Shown here in pieces: positions 8,868 through 18,166 of a stretch of DNA of 64,000 bases (position 1 is the stretch's first letter; each line of letters opens with the position of its first letter). The stretch is from the NCBI RefSeq assembly GCF_009866765.1, contig NZ_CP019431.1, positions 5,146,001-5,210,000 on the forward strand, in the 5' to 3' direction. The stretch comes from Pseudomonas sp. S35 (GTDB lineage Bacteria > Pseudomonadota > Gammaproteobacteria > Pseudomonadales > Pseudomonadaceae). A model generated the notes under the pieces. It was given only the letters and a program-made list of their open reading frames with translations. It was not told the origin of the DNA and ran no database searches. The position numbers and the translations under genes were made by a program.

Positions 8868-10322
8868 ATGGCGTTGCCGACCCTACGCATCATCGGTTTC
8901 ATCATCGGCATCTTCCTGATCACCCTCGCGATCGCCATGGTCGTGCCCATGGCCACGCTGGTGATCTTCGAACGCACCAGCGACCTGCCTTCGTTCCTGT
9001 GGGCCAGCTTGATTACCTTTATCGCCGGCCTGGCGCTGGTGATTCCCGGTCGCCCCGAACACGTCCACCTGCGTCCCCGGGACATGTACCTGCTGACCGT
9101 GACCAGTTGGGTGGTGGTGTGCGTGTTCGCGGCGCTGCCATTCTTGCTCACCCAACACATCAGCTACACCGACTCGTTCTTTGAAAGCATGTCCGGCATC
9201 ACCGCCACCGGCTCCACGGTATTGAGCGGGCTGGACAACATGTCACCGGGCATTCTGATGTGGCGTTCGCTGCTGCACTGGCTCGGCGGTATCGGTTTTA
9301 TCGGCATGGCGGTAGCAATCCTGCCGCTGCTGCGCATCGGTGGCATGCGCCTGTTCCAGACCGAGTCCTCGGACCGCTCGGAAAAGGTCATGCCCCGCTC
9401 GCACATGGTGGCGCGCCTGATCGTGGCGGCCTATGTGGGCATCACCATCCTTGGCAGCCTGGCGTTCTGGTGGGCCGGCATGGGCCTGTTCGATGCGATC
9501 AACCACGCGATGTCGGCCATTTCCACCGGTGGTTTCTCCACCTCCGACGAATCCCTGGCCCACTGGAAGCAACCCGCAGTGCACTGGGTAGCGGTGGTGG
9601 TGATGATCCTCGGCAGCCTGCCGTTCACCCTGTATGTCGCCACCTTGCGCGGCAACCGCCGGGCGCTGATCAAGGACCAGCAGGTGCAAGGTCTGCTCGG
9701 TTTGCTGGTGGTGACCTGGCTGGTGCTCGGCACCTGGTATTGGTGGACCACCAACCTGCATTGGCTGGATGCCCTGCGTCACGTGGCGTTGAACGTCACA
9801 TCGGTGGTGACTACTACCGGCTTTGCCCTGGGGGACTACAGTCTGTGGGGCAACTTCTCACTGATGCTGTTTTTCTACCTGGGCTTTATCGGCGGTTGCT
9901 CGGGCTCCACCGCCGGTGGGATCAAGATCTTTCGCTTCCAGGTCGCCTATATCCTGCTCAAGGCCAACTTGAACCAACTGATTCACCCGCGCGCGGTGAT
10001 CAAGCAGAAGTACAACGGCCACCGTCTCGACGAAGAGATCGTGCGCTCGATCCTGACCTTTTCGTTTTTCTTCGCCATTACCATCTGCGCCATCGCCCTG
10101 GCTTTGTCGCTGCTGGGCCTGGACTGGATGACTGCACTTACCGGCGCCGCCAGTACCGTGTCCGGCGTCGGCCCGGGGCTGGGGGAAACCATTGGTCCGG
10201 CCGGCAATTTCGCCAGTCTGCCGGATGCGGCCAAGTGGATCCTGTCCCTGGGCATGCTGCTGGGCCGATTGGAGATCATTACAGTCTTTGTTCTGTGCAT
10301 CCCGGCGTTCTGGCGTCACTGA
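8868..10322 (+). CDS. trkH: Trk-system potassium uptake membrane protein TrkH
   Basis: A 484-aa polytopic inner-membrane protein of the TrkH/KtrB superfamily, full length for TrkH. The four pore-loop repeats are recognisable, including TATGST, STGGFST, TTTGFAL and the GSTAGGIKIFR segment. It is the K+-translocating subunit that works with cytoplasmic TrkA. The chosen start is ATG 8868 (MALPTLRIIGF); further upstream codons fall in repeat sequence. The 3' end overlaps the convergent AraC gene by 44 bp. Confidence 0.93.
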   Translation: MALPTLRIIGFIIGIFLITLAIAMVVPMATLVIFERTSDLPSFLWASLITFIAGLALVIPGRPEHVHLRPRDMYLLTVTSWVVVCVFAALPFLLTQHISYTDSFFESMSGITATGSTVLSGLDNMSPGILMWRSLLHWLGGIGFIGMAVAILPLLRIGGMRLFQTESSDRSEKVMPRSHMVARLIVAAYVGITILGSLAFWWAGMGLFDAINHAMSAISTGGFSTSDESLAHWKQPAVHWVAVVVMILGSLPFTLYVATLRGNRRALIKDQQVQGLLGLLVVTWLVLGTWYWWTTNLHWLDALRHVALNVTSVVTTTGFALGDYSLWGNFSLMLFFYLGFIGGCSGSTAGGIKIFRFQVAYILLKANLNQLIHPRAVIKQKYNGHRLDEEIVRSILTFSFFFAITICAIALALSLLGLDWMTALTGAASTVSGVGPGLGETIGPAGNFASLPDAAKWILSLGMLLGRLEIITVFVLCIPAFWRH

Positions 10323-11337
10323 TCGTCGACGCGTCCTGCAACCGCGCCCGGTATTCACCGGGTGTGGCATCGAACCAGCGGCGAAACGCACGGAAGAAGT
10401 TGCTCGGGTCGGCAAAACCCAACAGATAGGCGATTTCCAGCAGGGTCATGCTCGGCTGGGCCAGGTACTGTTCGGCCAATTCACGGCGGGTGTCGTCGAG
10501 CAGGGTCTGGAAACTGGTGCCCTCCTCCTGCAAACGTCGCTGCAGGGTGCGTTGGGACAGGTGCAGGGTCTGGGCCACCACTTCGCGCTTGGGCTCGCCC
10601 TGGGGCAGCAACCGGCACAGCACTTGCCGCGCCTTGTGGGTCACACGGCTTTCCGAGAAACGCGCCAGGTATTCACCGGCAAACCGATCGTGCAACAGCG
10701 CCATAGCCTCATTGGCCGTGGGCAGCGGCGCATCCATGTCGGCGCGCTCGAAAATCAGTGCGTCATACGACGCGTTGAACTCCAAGGGCGCATGGAAGGC
10801 GTTTTTATAGGGCGCCAAGTCAACCGGCTGTTCACCCTGCAACATGACTTTGCGCGGTTGCAAGGTACGCCCGGTCAGCCAACCGCACAGCGCCAGCGCA
10901 CTGGCCAGCGAGGCTTCGGCGCTTTGCCTGGTGGGCGGTAGATGGTCGCCGTGCACCGTCAGAATCAGCGCATAGCCTTCGGGTAACAATCGGAAACTCA
11001 AGTCCGCACTTTCGGCGATGATGCGTTGATAACGCACCAACCGCATAAAGCCTTCCGCCAGGGTGTTGCTGGACATCAAGGCATAACCGGCGACATGAAA
11101 CGACGCCGGACGCACCACCTTGCCCATGTTCAGGCCAATCGCGGGGTTGCCCGACAGCTCGACCGCGCGCTGCCACAGCCGCGTCATCGAGTCCTGCGGG
11201 AAACGTGCATCAGGGTCGTTGAGGGCGGCGTAGTCCAGGCCCAGCTGCTTGAACAGGGCGCGGCAATCCAGGCCATCCATTTCCAGTGCCTTGACTATCC
11301 CCATCGCCCAGCTTGCAGAAGTTGTTCGTTCGCTCAT
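10279..11337 (-). CDS. AraC/XylS-family transcriptional regulator
   Basis: A 352-aa regulator with an N-terminal arabinose-binding-type effector domain (PF12625-like, about residues 20-205) and a C-terminal pair of AraC HTH motifs (about 240-340, including LHLSQRTLQRRLQEEG and the conserved LLGFADPSNFFRAFRRW segment). This architecture is shared with OruR- and ArgR-type Pseudomonas regulators, but the inducer and targets cannot be assigned. It diverges from the Mpo1-like gene and overlaps the 3' end of trkH. Confidence 0.88.
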   Translation of the reverse strand: MSERTTSASWAMGIVKALEMDGLDCRALFKQLGLDYAALNDPDARFPQDSMTRLWQRAVELSGNPAIGLNMGKVVRPASFHVAGYALMSSNTLAEGFMRLVRYQRIIAESADLSFRLLPEGYALILTVHGDHLPPTRQSAEASLASALALCGWLTGRTLQPRKVMLQGEQPVDLAPYKNAFHAPLEFNASYDALIFERADMDAPLPTANEAMALLHDRFAGEYLARFSESRVTHKARQVLCRLLPQGEPKREVVAQTLHLSQRTLQRRLQEEGTSFQTLLDDTRRELAEQYLAQPSMTLLEIAYLLGFADPSNFFRAFRRWFDATPGEYRARLQDASTISDARTPGCTEQRL

Positions 11338-11498
11338 GGCGTCTTCTTAATAAAGCAGGCTCAAAACGGCAGCCAGGAAGCCAAGGATACTAAAGTGGCA
11401 TCTAATGTCACTGGCTGTTACCACTGATCACTCTAGACTCAAATAAGCTCCCCGCCGAACATCTGTTGGGCGGTACAACAACCAAAGGGCCGGTCACC

Positions 11499-11810
11499 GT
11501 GGAAAACGTCAAGCGATTCAATAGCTTCGCCGAGTTTTACCCTTACTACCTGGCCGAACACGCCAACAGTACCTGCCGGCGCCTGCACTTTATCGGCACC
11601 ACGCTGGTAATCGGGATCCTGGCGTATGCCATCGGCCGTGGCTCTTTGGGCCTGTTGATCGCCTTGCCCATCGCAGGCTACAGCTTTGCCTGGGTAGGCC
11701 ACTTCTTCTTCGAAAAGAACCGCCCGGCCACCTTTCAGCACCCGTTCTACAGCTTGCTGGGGGATTTTGTGATGTACCGCGACATGATCCTGGGCAAGGT
11801 GCCGTTCTAA
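11499..11810 (+). CDS. Mpo1-like (DUF962) small membrane protein
   Basis: A 103-aa protein of the DUF962 family: conserved N-terminal RFNSFAEFYPYYLAEH, hydrophobic middle, and the GHFFFEKNRPATFQHPFYSLLGDF block typical of the family. Yeast Mpo1 is an iron-dependent alpha-oxygenase for 2-hydroxy fatty acids, and the histidines are kept here, but bacterial function is not settled. GTG 11499 gives the family-like N-terminus (MENVKRF); a TTG at 11466 would add 11 residues. Confidence 0.85.
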   Translation: MENVKRFNSFAEFYPYYLAEHANSTCRRLHFIGTTLVIGILAYAIGRGSLGLLIALPIAGYSFAWVGHFFFEKNRPATFQHPFYSLLGDFVMYRDMILGKVPF

Positions 11811-11970
11811 GCCTGTGACGGTTTGTCACTTGCGTAAAAACCCTGACGCTTTGTACATCCGACGATTTAAAAGTCTTTTTGTCATTTACAGTGCTGTATC
11901 CTGCCAAGGCTTTTTGAGAGCGCGGAATCACCTGCGATTGAAAAAACAGACCTTGCGAGGAGCGACGACG

Positions 11971-12099
11971 ATGCACGAGATACCTAATCTCCCCTTCCCA
12001 AGCCTGCACGAAACTGAGCAGCCAACACCGCAGCAGGCCAGCGTGAAGCAGCCTGAGGCCAAAGAAGCAAAACCAGTCGACAGCAAAAGTCAGGACTGA
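11971..12099 (+). CDS. 42-aa polar hypothetical protein
   Basis: ATG 11971 is preceded by GCGAGGAGCGACGACG, a strong ribosome-binding site. The product is 42 aa, begins MHEIPNLPFPSLHE and continues in a Pro/Gln/Lys/Glu-rich low-complexity stretch that looks disordered. It lacks a signal peptide or TM segment. I do not recognise a family. The AT-rich segment upstream (11860-11940) could hold a promoter. Confidence 0.6.
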   Translation: MHEIPNLPFPSLHETEQPTPQQASVKQPEAKEAKPVDSKSQD

Positions 12100-12113
12100 C
12101 GCCGTACCAGACC

Positions 12114-12147
12114 GTGTGGAAAGCGCAGCTTTGAGCGCTTTCCACAC
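12114..12147. other. Perfect 13-bp stem-loop without a T tract
   Basis: GTGTGGAAAGCGC (12114-12126) is exactly inverted at 12135-12147 around an 8-nt loop, 15 bp after the 42-aa ORF. It is terminator-sized but lacks a U run, so it may protect the mRNA 3' end or act as a weak terminator. Confidence 0.75.
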
Positions 12148-12173
12148 TGCCTGAATCACCCGAGATCCCCGCC

Positions 12174-12356
12174 ATGACCGACACCCTCTCCGACACCCCG
12201 GACACCGCCGTGCTCGACGCTGCCTTGCAGATGGTCGAGGTATGGAACCGCCTCAGCGCCGACAAACAAGCCGTTCTGCTCAAGCGCTTCGGTACCCAGG
12301 AAAACGCCTTGGCCGCCCTGGTCACCACCCAATTGCTGGCACCTGCCAAAGACTGA
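12174..12356 (+). CDS. 60-aa hypothetical protein
   Basis: A 60-aa, Ala/Leu-rich protein beginning MTDTLSDTPDTAVLDAALQM, predicted mostly helical and soluble. It shows no motif I recognise. The codon choice (GCC, CTG, GTC) is typical of neighbouring genes, which supports coding. It stands between the stem-loop at 12114-12147 and the MFS gene. Confidence 0.6.
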   Translation: MTDTLSDTPDTAVLDAALQMVEVWNRLSADKQAVLLKRFGTQENALAALVTTQLLAPAKD

Positions 12357-12461
12357 TGTCTTTTTGATCTGACGTTTTTGCGTTTTACCGCCCTGCGCAC
12401 GCCAAAGCCCCGGTATCATTAGCAGCCTATCTTTACCTGCTGCGACAGTGGACCTCTCCCC

Positions 12462-13658
12462 ATGCCAGATACCCAGCGCCCCATGGCGGTCACGCTGCAA
12501 GTTGTTTCCATCGTGTTGTTCACCTTTATCGGCTACCTGAATATCGGCATTCCCCTGGCCGTGTTGCCGGGCTACGTCCACAGTGAGCTGGGCTATGGCG
12601 CAGTGATTGCGGGCCTGGTGATCAGCGTGCAATACCTGGCCACCCTGCTGAGCCGCCCGTACGCGGGCAAAATCATCGATAACCTAGGCAGCAAGCGCGC
12701 CGTGCTGATCGGCCTGGCGGGCTGCGGCCTGAGTGGCGTGTTCATGTTGCTTGCCGCGTGGTTTTCCAGCCTGCCGGCCGTCAGCCTGGGCAGCCTGCTC
12801 GTCGGTCGATTGGTATTGGGCAGTGCGGAAAGCCTGGTGGGTTCGGGTGCGATCGGCTGGGGCATCGGCCGTGTAGGCGCGGCGAATACGGCAAAGGTCA
12901 TCTCCTGGAACGGCATTGCCAGCTATGGCGCGCTGGCCGTCGGCGCGCCGTTGGGCGTGGTGTTGGTCAAGCATTTCGGGCTGTGGAGCATGGGCGTCAG
13001 CATTATCCTGCTGGCCATCGTCGGCCTGCTGCTGGCCTGGAACAAGGTTGCCGCGCCGATTGTGGCCGGTGTGCGCTTGCCGTTCATGAACGTGCTGGGC
13101 CGCGTACTGCCCCACGGCTGCGCGTTGGCCTTGGGTTCTATCGGCTTTGGCACCATCGCCACCTTCATCACCCTGTATTACACCACCCAGCACTGGGATA
13201 ACGCGGTGTGGGCCCTGAGCCTGTTCGGCGCGAGTTTTATCGGCGCACGCCTGCTGTTTGGCAACTTGATCAACCGCATTGGCGGCTTTCGCGTGGCAAT
13301 TGCGTGCCTGTCGGTGGAAATCCTCGGCCTGCTGTTGCTGTGGCTGGCGCCCGACGCCAACCTGGCCTTGGCCGGCGCGGCGTTGAGCGGCTTCGGGTTT
13401 TCCCTGGTGTTCCCGGCGCTGGGGGTGGAAGCGGTCAACCTGGTGCCTGCGTCCAGCCGGGGTTCGGCGGTGGGTGCCTACTCGCTGTTTATCGACCTGT
13501 CCCTGGGCATCACCGGCCCGCTGGCCGGGGCCGTGGCGGCAGGCTTCGGCTTTGCCTCGATCTTCCTGTTCGCCGCCCTCGCCGCGCTCGGTGGCCTGCT
13601 GCTGAGCCTGTACCTGTACCGACAGGCGCCCAAGGCCCGTGAGGCGCGCGGCGACTAA
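12462..13658 (+). CDS. MFS transporter, YfcJ/YhhS (UPF0226) type
   Basis: A 398-aa major facilitator protein with about 12 hydrophobic segments and the loop 2-3 motif [13 protein letters not shown], a variant of GXXXDRXGRR. The N-terminal segment [17 protein letters not shown] is characteristic of the YfcJ/YhhS subgroup, often annotated as an arabinose or sugar efflux transporter. The substrate is uncertain. It ends convergently with arfB, with stop codons overlapping by four bases. Confidence 0.87.
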   Translation: MPDTQRPMAVTLQVVSIVLFTFIGYLNIGIPLAVLPGYVHSELGYGAVIAGLVISVQYLATLLSRPYAGKIIDNLGSKRAVLIGLAGCGLSGVFMLLAAWFSSLPAVSLGSLLVGRLVLGSAESLVGSGAIGWGIGRVGAANTAKVISWNGIASYGALAVGAPLGVVLVKHFGLWSMGVSIILLAIVGLLLAWNKVAAPIVAGVRLPFMNVLGRVLPHGCALALGSIGFGTIATFITLYYTTQHWDNAVWALSLFGASFIGARLLFGNLINRIGGFRVAIACLSVEILGLLLLWLAPDANLALAGAALSGFGFSLVFPALGVEAVNLVPASSRGSAVGAYSLFIDLSLGITGPLAGAVAAGFGFASIFLFAALAALGGLLLSLYLYRQAPKAREARGD

Positions 13659-14068
13659 AAGTCGACCTTGCCACGCCCGGCCTTGATGCTGCCGCGCTTG
13701 GTCTTGGATTCCAGTCGACGTTTTTTCGAACCCAGGGTGGGCTTGGTCGGACGGCGTTTCTTTTCCACCTTGGTGGCACTGAGGATCAACTCCACCAGGC
13801 GTTCCAGCGCATCGGCGCGGTTTTGTTCCTGGGTGCGGTATTGCTGGGCCTTGAGGATCAGCACTCCTTCGCTGGTGATCCGACTGTCACGCAGCGCCAG
13901 CAAGCGCTCCTTATAGAACTCCGGCAACGACGAGGCCGGAATATCAAAACGCAGGTGCACCGCGCTCGACACCTTGTTGACGTTCTGCCCACCCGCGCCC
14001 TGGGCGCGGATGGCGGTCAACTCGATTTCGGCATCGGGCAGGTGCACGTTGTTGGAAATAACCAGCAT
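13655..14068 (-). CDS. arfB: Alternative ribosome-rescue factor ArfB (YaeJ)
   Basis: A 137-aa protein with the class I release-factor-like GGQ motif (residues 26-28, in [12 protein letters not shown]) that hydrolyses peptidyl-tRNA on stalled ribosomes. The highly basic C-terminal tail (KKRRPTKPT...[11 protein letters not shown]) matches the part of ArfB that enters the empty mRNA channel. ATG 14068 was chosen over GTG 14071, which would add one residue. Confidence 0.93.
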   Translation of the reverse strand: MLVISNNVHLPDAEIELTAIRAQGAGGQNVNKVSSAVHLRFDIPASSLPEFYKERLLALRDSRITSEGVLILKAQQYRTQEQNRADALERLVELILSATKVEKKRRPTKPTLGSKKRRLESKTKRGSIKAGRGKVDF

Positions 14069-14138
14069 CACTCAATAAACCCTAGGCAACAGACACGCCC
14101 AATCAGGACAACAACCTCGACAACAAGGACGCATGACA

Positions 14139-14513
14139 ATGAAAAGACTATTGATCACTTTGCTCGGCACCTTATCACTCATTCAAACGTCACTGTCCTT
14201 TGCAGATAACGCCAATGGCAAAAACCTCTATTCACAGCGCTGCGCCATGTGCCACGGGCCAGACCTCAAGGCAACGGGACCGTTGGCCAGGAAAAGCAAC
14301 CCGCCTACACCTGACCTGACAACCCCAGCCTTCAAAAAACGGCTGGCGGCTTACCCGGGCGTTATTGTGTCGTCGGTCATACTTCGCCCGAATGGAGACC
14401 TGATCCCAAAAACGCTGCGCGAGAATGGAGTAAAGGTCCCGCCGCATGCCTGGAACGTTAAGGACTTTCGCGACTTGAATGAATACATGAGCGGTGTGAT
14501 TTCAAAAAGTTGA
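14139..14513 (+). CDS. Periplasmic c-type cytochrome
   Basis: A 124-aa protein with a Sec signal peptide (MKRLLITLLGTLSLIQTSLSFA) and one haem-binding CAMCH motif (Cys35, Cys38, His39). A downstream methionine in YMSG is a candidate axial ligand. It is a small mono-haem electron carrier; the partner cannot be assigned. AAGGA lies nine bases before ATG 14139, so this start was preferred to ATG 14133. Codon choice is less GC-rich than in the neighbours. Confidence 0.82.
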   Translation: MKRLLITLLGTLSLIQTSLSFADNANGKNLYSQRCAMCHGPDLKATGPLARKSNPPTPDLTTPAFKKRLAAYPGVIVSSVILRPNGDLIPKTLRENGVKVPPHAWNVKDFRDLNEYMSGVISKS

Positions 14514-14527
14514 CGGCTTCAAAATGC

Positions 14528-14562
14528 AAAAACCCCGCGCCCTATACAGGATGCGGGGTTTT
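14528..14562. terminator. Bidirectional terminator between the cytochrome gene and aroP
   Basis: AAAACCCCGC and GCGGGGTTTT form a 10-bp stem flanked by A and T runs, so it can serve both convergent transcripts. Confidence 0.9.
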
Positions 14563-14578
14563 CCAGGTAGGCGCCTGT

Positions 14579-16000
14579 TTACTTCAACGCCGCACTCGCG
14601 GTGTTCAACGCCGCTTCAGCACTGCGCTTGTTCTTGATCCAATAACACACTGCCATAAACGCCACCCACACCGGGATCGCATACACCGACACCTGAATCC
14701 CCGGGATCATCAGCATGATCACCAGGATAAACACTACAAACGCCAGGCACACGAAGTTGCCGTAGGGGTACCACAACGCCTTGAACAGCGGCACCTGGCC
14801 GGTGCGGTTCATGTGCTGGCGGAACTTGACGTGGGAAAAACTGATCATCGCCCAGTTGATCACCAGGGTGGCCACCACCAGGGACATCAGCAGTTCAAGG
14901 GCATGTTGCGGGATGAAGTAGTTCATCAGTACCGCCACCAGGGTCACGGCCGCCGAGGCAAGGATGGAGCGTACCGGCACCCCACGCTTGTCGATCTTGG
15001 CCAAGGCCTTGGGTGCATCGCCCTGCTCGGCCATGCCCAGCAGCATGCGACTGTTGCAGTAGGTGCCGCTGTTGTACACCGACAACGCTGCGGTCAAGAC
15101 CACGAAGTTGAGGATGTGCGCAGCAGTGTTGCTGCCCAGCATCGAGAACACCTGCACGAACGGGCTGCCGCTGTAGGCATCACCGGACGCGTTGAGCGTG
15201 GCCAGCAGGCTGTCCCACGGTGTCAACGACAACAGCACCACCAGGGCACCGATGTAGAAGATCAGGATGCGGTAGATCACCTGGTTGATCGCCTTGGGGA
15301 TCACGGTGCGAGGCTGGTCGGCTTCTGCGGCGGTGAAGCCGAGCATTTCCAGGCCGCCGAACGAGAACATGATGATTGCCATGGCCATCACCAAGCCGCC
15401 CACGCCGTGAGGGAAGAAGCCGCCGTGCTCCCACAGGTTGCTCACCGACGCTTGCGGGCCGCCGCTGCCGCTGACCAGCAGGTAGCTGCCCAACGCGATC
15501 ATGCCGACGATGGCTACGACCTTGATGATCGCGAACCAGAACTCAGCCTCACCGAAGACTTTGACGTTGGCCAGGTTGATCAGGTTGATCAGCACGAAGA
15601 ACGCTGCCGCCGAGACCCAGGTCGGGATTTCCGGCCACCAGTAATGCACGTATTTGCCGACGGCCGTCAGCTCGGACATGCCCACCAGGATGTACAGGAT
15701 CCAGCAGTTCCAACCCGACAGGAAGCCGGCGAAACCGCCCCAGTACTTGTGGGCAAAGTGGCTGAAGGAACCGGCGACCGGCTCTTCGACGATCATTTCG
15801 CCCAGTTGGCGCATGATCATGAAGGCGATGAAGCCGCAGATGGCATAGCCCAGGATCATCGACGGGCCGGCCGACTTGAGCACCCCGGCCGAGCCGAGGA
15901 ACAAGCCGGTGCCGATGGCGCCACCGAGGGCGATCAATTGGATATGCCGATTTTTCAGGCCGCGTTTCAGCTCGCCTGAAGAGGAATGGGGTCCACTCAT
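14579..16000 (-). CDS. aroP: Aromatic amino acid permease AroP (APC family)
   Basis: A 473-aa amino-acid permease with about 12 TM segments. It follows E. coli AroP closely: LKRGLKNRHIQLIALGGAIG near the N-terminus, then EEPVAGSFSHFA, ELTAVGKY and AAEADQP in order. It imports Phe, Tyr and Trp with protons. ATG 16000 (MSGPHSSSGELKRG) gives the family N-terminus; an in-frame extension upstream is unlikely. A TyrR/PhhR-box-like sequence lies upstream at 16369-16386. Confidence 0.92.
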   Translation of the reverse strand: MSGPHSSSGELKRGLKNRHIQLIALGGAIGTGLFLGSAGVLKSAGPSMILGYAICGFIAFMIMRQLGEMIVEEPVAGSFSHFAHKYWGGFAGFLSGWNCWILYILVGMSELTAVGKYVHYWWPEIPTWVSAAAFFVLINLINLANVKVFGEAEFWFAIIKVVAIVGMIALGSYLLVSGSGGPQASVSNLWEHGGFFPHGVGGLVMAMAIIMFSFGGLEMLGFTAAEADQPRTVIPKAINQVIYRILIFYIGALVVLLSLTPWDSLLATLNASGDAYSGSPFVQVFSMLGSNTAAHILNFVVLTAALSVYNSGTYCNSRMLLGMAEQGDAPKALAKIDKRGVPVRSILASAAVTLVAVLMNYFIPQHALELLMSLVVATLVINWAMISFSHVKFRQHMNRTGQVPLFKALWYPYGNFVCLAFVVFILVIMLMIPGIQVSVYAIPVWVAFMAVCYWIKNKRSAEAALNTASAALK

Positions 16001-16368
16001 GAAAAGGGTCTCACGCAAGGTTTGAGGATGTTGAATTGCACGTTGCTGTCTTGAGTCTCGACTCAAGCAGCGCCGCTCAAACCCCAGCGCAGGCACCAGG
16101 AATACAGCGTCTTTCTAACGGTCATGCGTCACCTGTTTGTTTTTATCTGTGACGAAATCGAACCCGCCGGGCTCGTGGCCAGGCGGAGTGATCGGGGTGG
16201 ATACACCCCAAGGTCTTGGCCTTTAGCGTGGTTACGCAAGGGGGTCACAGTAAAACGCGGCGCATTGTACACCGCTCGACCGCTTACGCCCGCACCTGAA
16301 AAGTGCATGCGACGATCTGTCAGCAAATCCTTACAGCAGGAGGCAGGCCAATAAACACGCACACCCCA

Positions 16369-16386
16369 CGTAAATTAATCGTTACA
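16369..16386. promoter_or_regulatory. TyrR/PhhR-box-like palindrome upstream of aroP
   Basis: CGTAAATTAATCGTTACA matches TGTAAA-N6-TTTACA at 10 of 12 defined positions. PhhR, the Pseudomonas TyrR homologue, is known to control aromatic amino acid genes including aroP in P. putida. The site is about 370 bp from the aroP start, which is far and lowers confidence. Confidence 0.35.
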
Positions 16387-16545
16387 GCGCGGAAAAACAG
16401 CGTTACAGCTGTCATTGCAAGAGAAACTGGCGGTGGGCCAACGCACCAAGATTTACCTGGCCGGCTCGCTACCTGTAAACCATGTCTGCGGCTTGTGCCG
16501 GCACAAGCCCCCTCCCACAATTGATTGCATTGCGAATCCATATCC

Positions 16546-16580
16546 AAAAAAAAACGCCAACCCGAGGGTTGGCGTTTTTT
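16546..16580. terminator. Bidirectional terminator downstream of rluB
   Basis: The stem ACGCCAACCC / GGGTTGGCGT is flanked by nine A residues on one side and six T residues on the other, 15 bp beyond the rluB stop on the minus strand. Confidence 0.93.
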
Positions 16581-16594
16581 ATACCGCGACTAAA

Positions 16595-17806
16595 TCACTG
16601 CGGTTTCTTGCGACCAAAGCCTGGACGCTGACCCGAGCCGGCCGGGGCGCCACGGCGCTTGCCCGACGGCTCGTCGGCGACCAGTTTCGGGCCGGGGCGT
16701 TTGTTCGCCGCCGGCTTGGCTGGGCGCTTGGTGCTAGCGTTGTCGGCTGGACGATCCGCTTCACCGCGGTTGCTACGACCACCGGCCGGCGCAGGACGCG
16801 GGGTGCGCGGTGCGCGCTCGCCTTCCTGACGCGATGGCGCCGTTGGGCGACGCTCACCTTCGATGTGCGGCTGACGCGAGATACGCCCGCCAGTGGCCGG
16901 AGCATCCAGCGCCGGGCGCACGGTGCGCGCCACACGCTCGGTACGGGCCACAGGACGCGACGATTTACGCTGCATACGCTCAAGCTTGTCTTTGCTCTTG
17001 GCGTTCATCTGCGGCATGGCGACTGGCGTCAGGCCGACTTCGGCGCTGAGGATGTCGACTTCGTACTGGCTCATTTCGCGCCAGCGGCCCATCGGCAGGT
17101 CGGAGTTCAGGAACACCGGGCCGAAACGCACGCGCTTCAGGCGGCTGACCACCAGGCCCTGGGATTCCCACAGGCGACGTACTTCGCGGTTACGACCTTC
17201 CATCACCACGCAGTGGTACCAGTGGTTGAAACCTTCGCCACCTGGCGCCTGCTTGATGTCGGTGAACTTGGCCGGGCCGTCTTCGAGGACTACGCCAGCT
17301 TTCAAGCGCTCGATCATCTCGTCATCGACTTCGCCACGCACACGCACGGCGTATTCGCGGTCCATTTCGTAGGACGGGTGCATCAGGCGGTTGGCCAGCT
17401 CACCGTCGGTGGTGAACATCAGCAAACCGGTGGTGTTGATGTCGAGGCGACCGATGTTGATCCAGCGGCCTTCTTTTGGCTTGGGCATCTTGTCGAACAC
17501 GGTCGGACGGCCTTCCGGGTCGTCACGGGTGCAGATCTCGCCATCGGGCTTGTTGTACATGATCACGCGGCGCACCGATTCGGCGGCCTCTTCACGCTTG
17601 ATGACCTTGCCATCAATGGTGATTGCATCGTGCAGGTCGACGCGCTGGCCGAGGGTAGCCTCGACGCCGTTGACCTTGATGCGCTTCTGCGTGATCCAGG
17701 CTTCGACGTCGCGGCGCGAGCCCACGCCGATACGCGCCAGCACCTTTTGCAGTTTTTCACCTGCTGGGCCGATTTCCTGGCTGTCGTTCTGGTCTTTGTC
17801 GTTCAT
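16595..17806 (-). CDS. rluB: 23S rRNA pseudouridine synthase RluB
   Basis: A 403-aa RsuA-family pseudouridine synthase: an S4 RNA-binding domain (about residues 18-75), then the catalytic domain with GRLDINTTGLL (catalytic Asp122) and the NREVRRL motif. It modifies U2605 (E. coli numbering) of 23S rRNA. From about residue 265 the protein carries a long, Arg/Pro/Ala-rich, probably disordered tail, longer than in many RluB proteins. ATG 17806 is supported by GGAGG eight bases upstream. Confidence 0.94.
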   Translation of the reverse strand: MNDKDQNDSQEIGPAGEKLQKVLARIGVGSRRDVEAWITQKRIKVNGVEATLGQRVDLHDAITIDGKVIKREEAAESVRRVIMYNKPDGEICTRDDPEGRPTVFDKMPKPKEGRWINIGRLDINTTGLLMFTTDGELANRLMHPSYEMDREYAVRVRGEVDDEMIERLKAGVVLEDGPAKFTDIKQAPGGEGFNHWYHCVVMEGRNREVRRLWESQGLVVSRLKRVRFGPVFLNSDLPMGRWREMSQYEVDILSAEVGLTPVAMPQMNAKSKDKLERMQRKSSRPVARTERVARTVRPALDAPATGGRISRQPHIEGERRPTAPSRQEGERAPRTPRPAPAGGRSNRGEADRPADNASTKRPAKPAANKRPGPKLVADEPSGKRRGAPAGSGQRPGFGRKKPQ

Positions 17807-17950
17807 CTTAAGCACCTCCCGGTGGGTCGATTCAGGCGTGGCCTGAAGAGTGTTGAAAGCGGGGCTTTGGCCGAATAGGTCGGCAAAGGGTCGCGAATCA
17901 TACGCGTATGGCGCGCGTTGCGCATCAGAGACTAGTCGATAAGGCCCAAG

Positions 17951-18142
17951 TCATTTGCTTTTCCGCCGACCGGTGGCACCCAGGGCCAACAGACGCAGTT
18001 CGGCTTCGGCCAGGACACTGCGCTTGTCGACTTTGTCGAGTTTCTTCCAGGCGCGGATTTCACGCTTGCTGCGGCCGCAACCGACGCAGATGTCGTCGGT
18101 GAACTTGCAGATGCTGATGCAAGGGTCTTTGGTAGAACTCAT
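17951..18142 (-). CDS. DUF1289 small cysteine-motif protein
   Basis: A 63-aa DUF1289 protein with four cysteines (Cys8, 12, 19, 22; CISICKF...ICVGCGRS) that could bind zinc or an Fe-S cluster, followed by the conserved basic ReixxWxxl segment (KREIRAWKKL) and a basic C-terminus. Function is unknown. It lies between scpB and rluB. The start MSSTKDPC at 18142 fits the family; a longer frame would run through repeat DNA. Confidence 0.87.
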   Translation of the reverse strand: MSSTKDPCISICKFTDDICVGCGRSKREIRAWKKLDKVDKRSVLAEAELRLLALGATGRRKSK

Positions 18143-18166
18143 GCTTTCTCCCAGACAGTAGAGATC

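Larger units (their letters stand above)
16001..16594. other. Intergenic region between aroP and rluB
   Basis: A 594-bp gap with no convincing gene. It holds a TyrR-box-like site (16369-16386), two further TTACAGC words nearby, the palindrome GCTTGTGCCGGCACAAGC (16491-16508) joined to a REP half (16501-16519), and the bidirectional terminator at 16546-16580. The aroP promoter must lie here. Confidence 0.7.
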
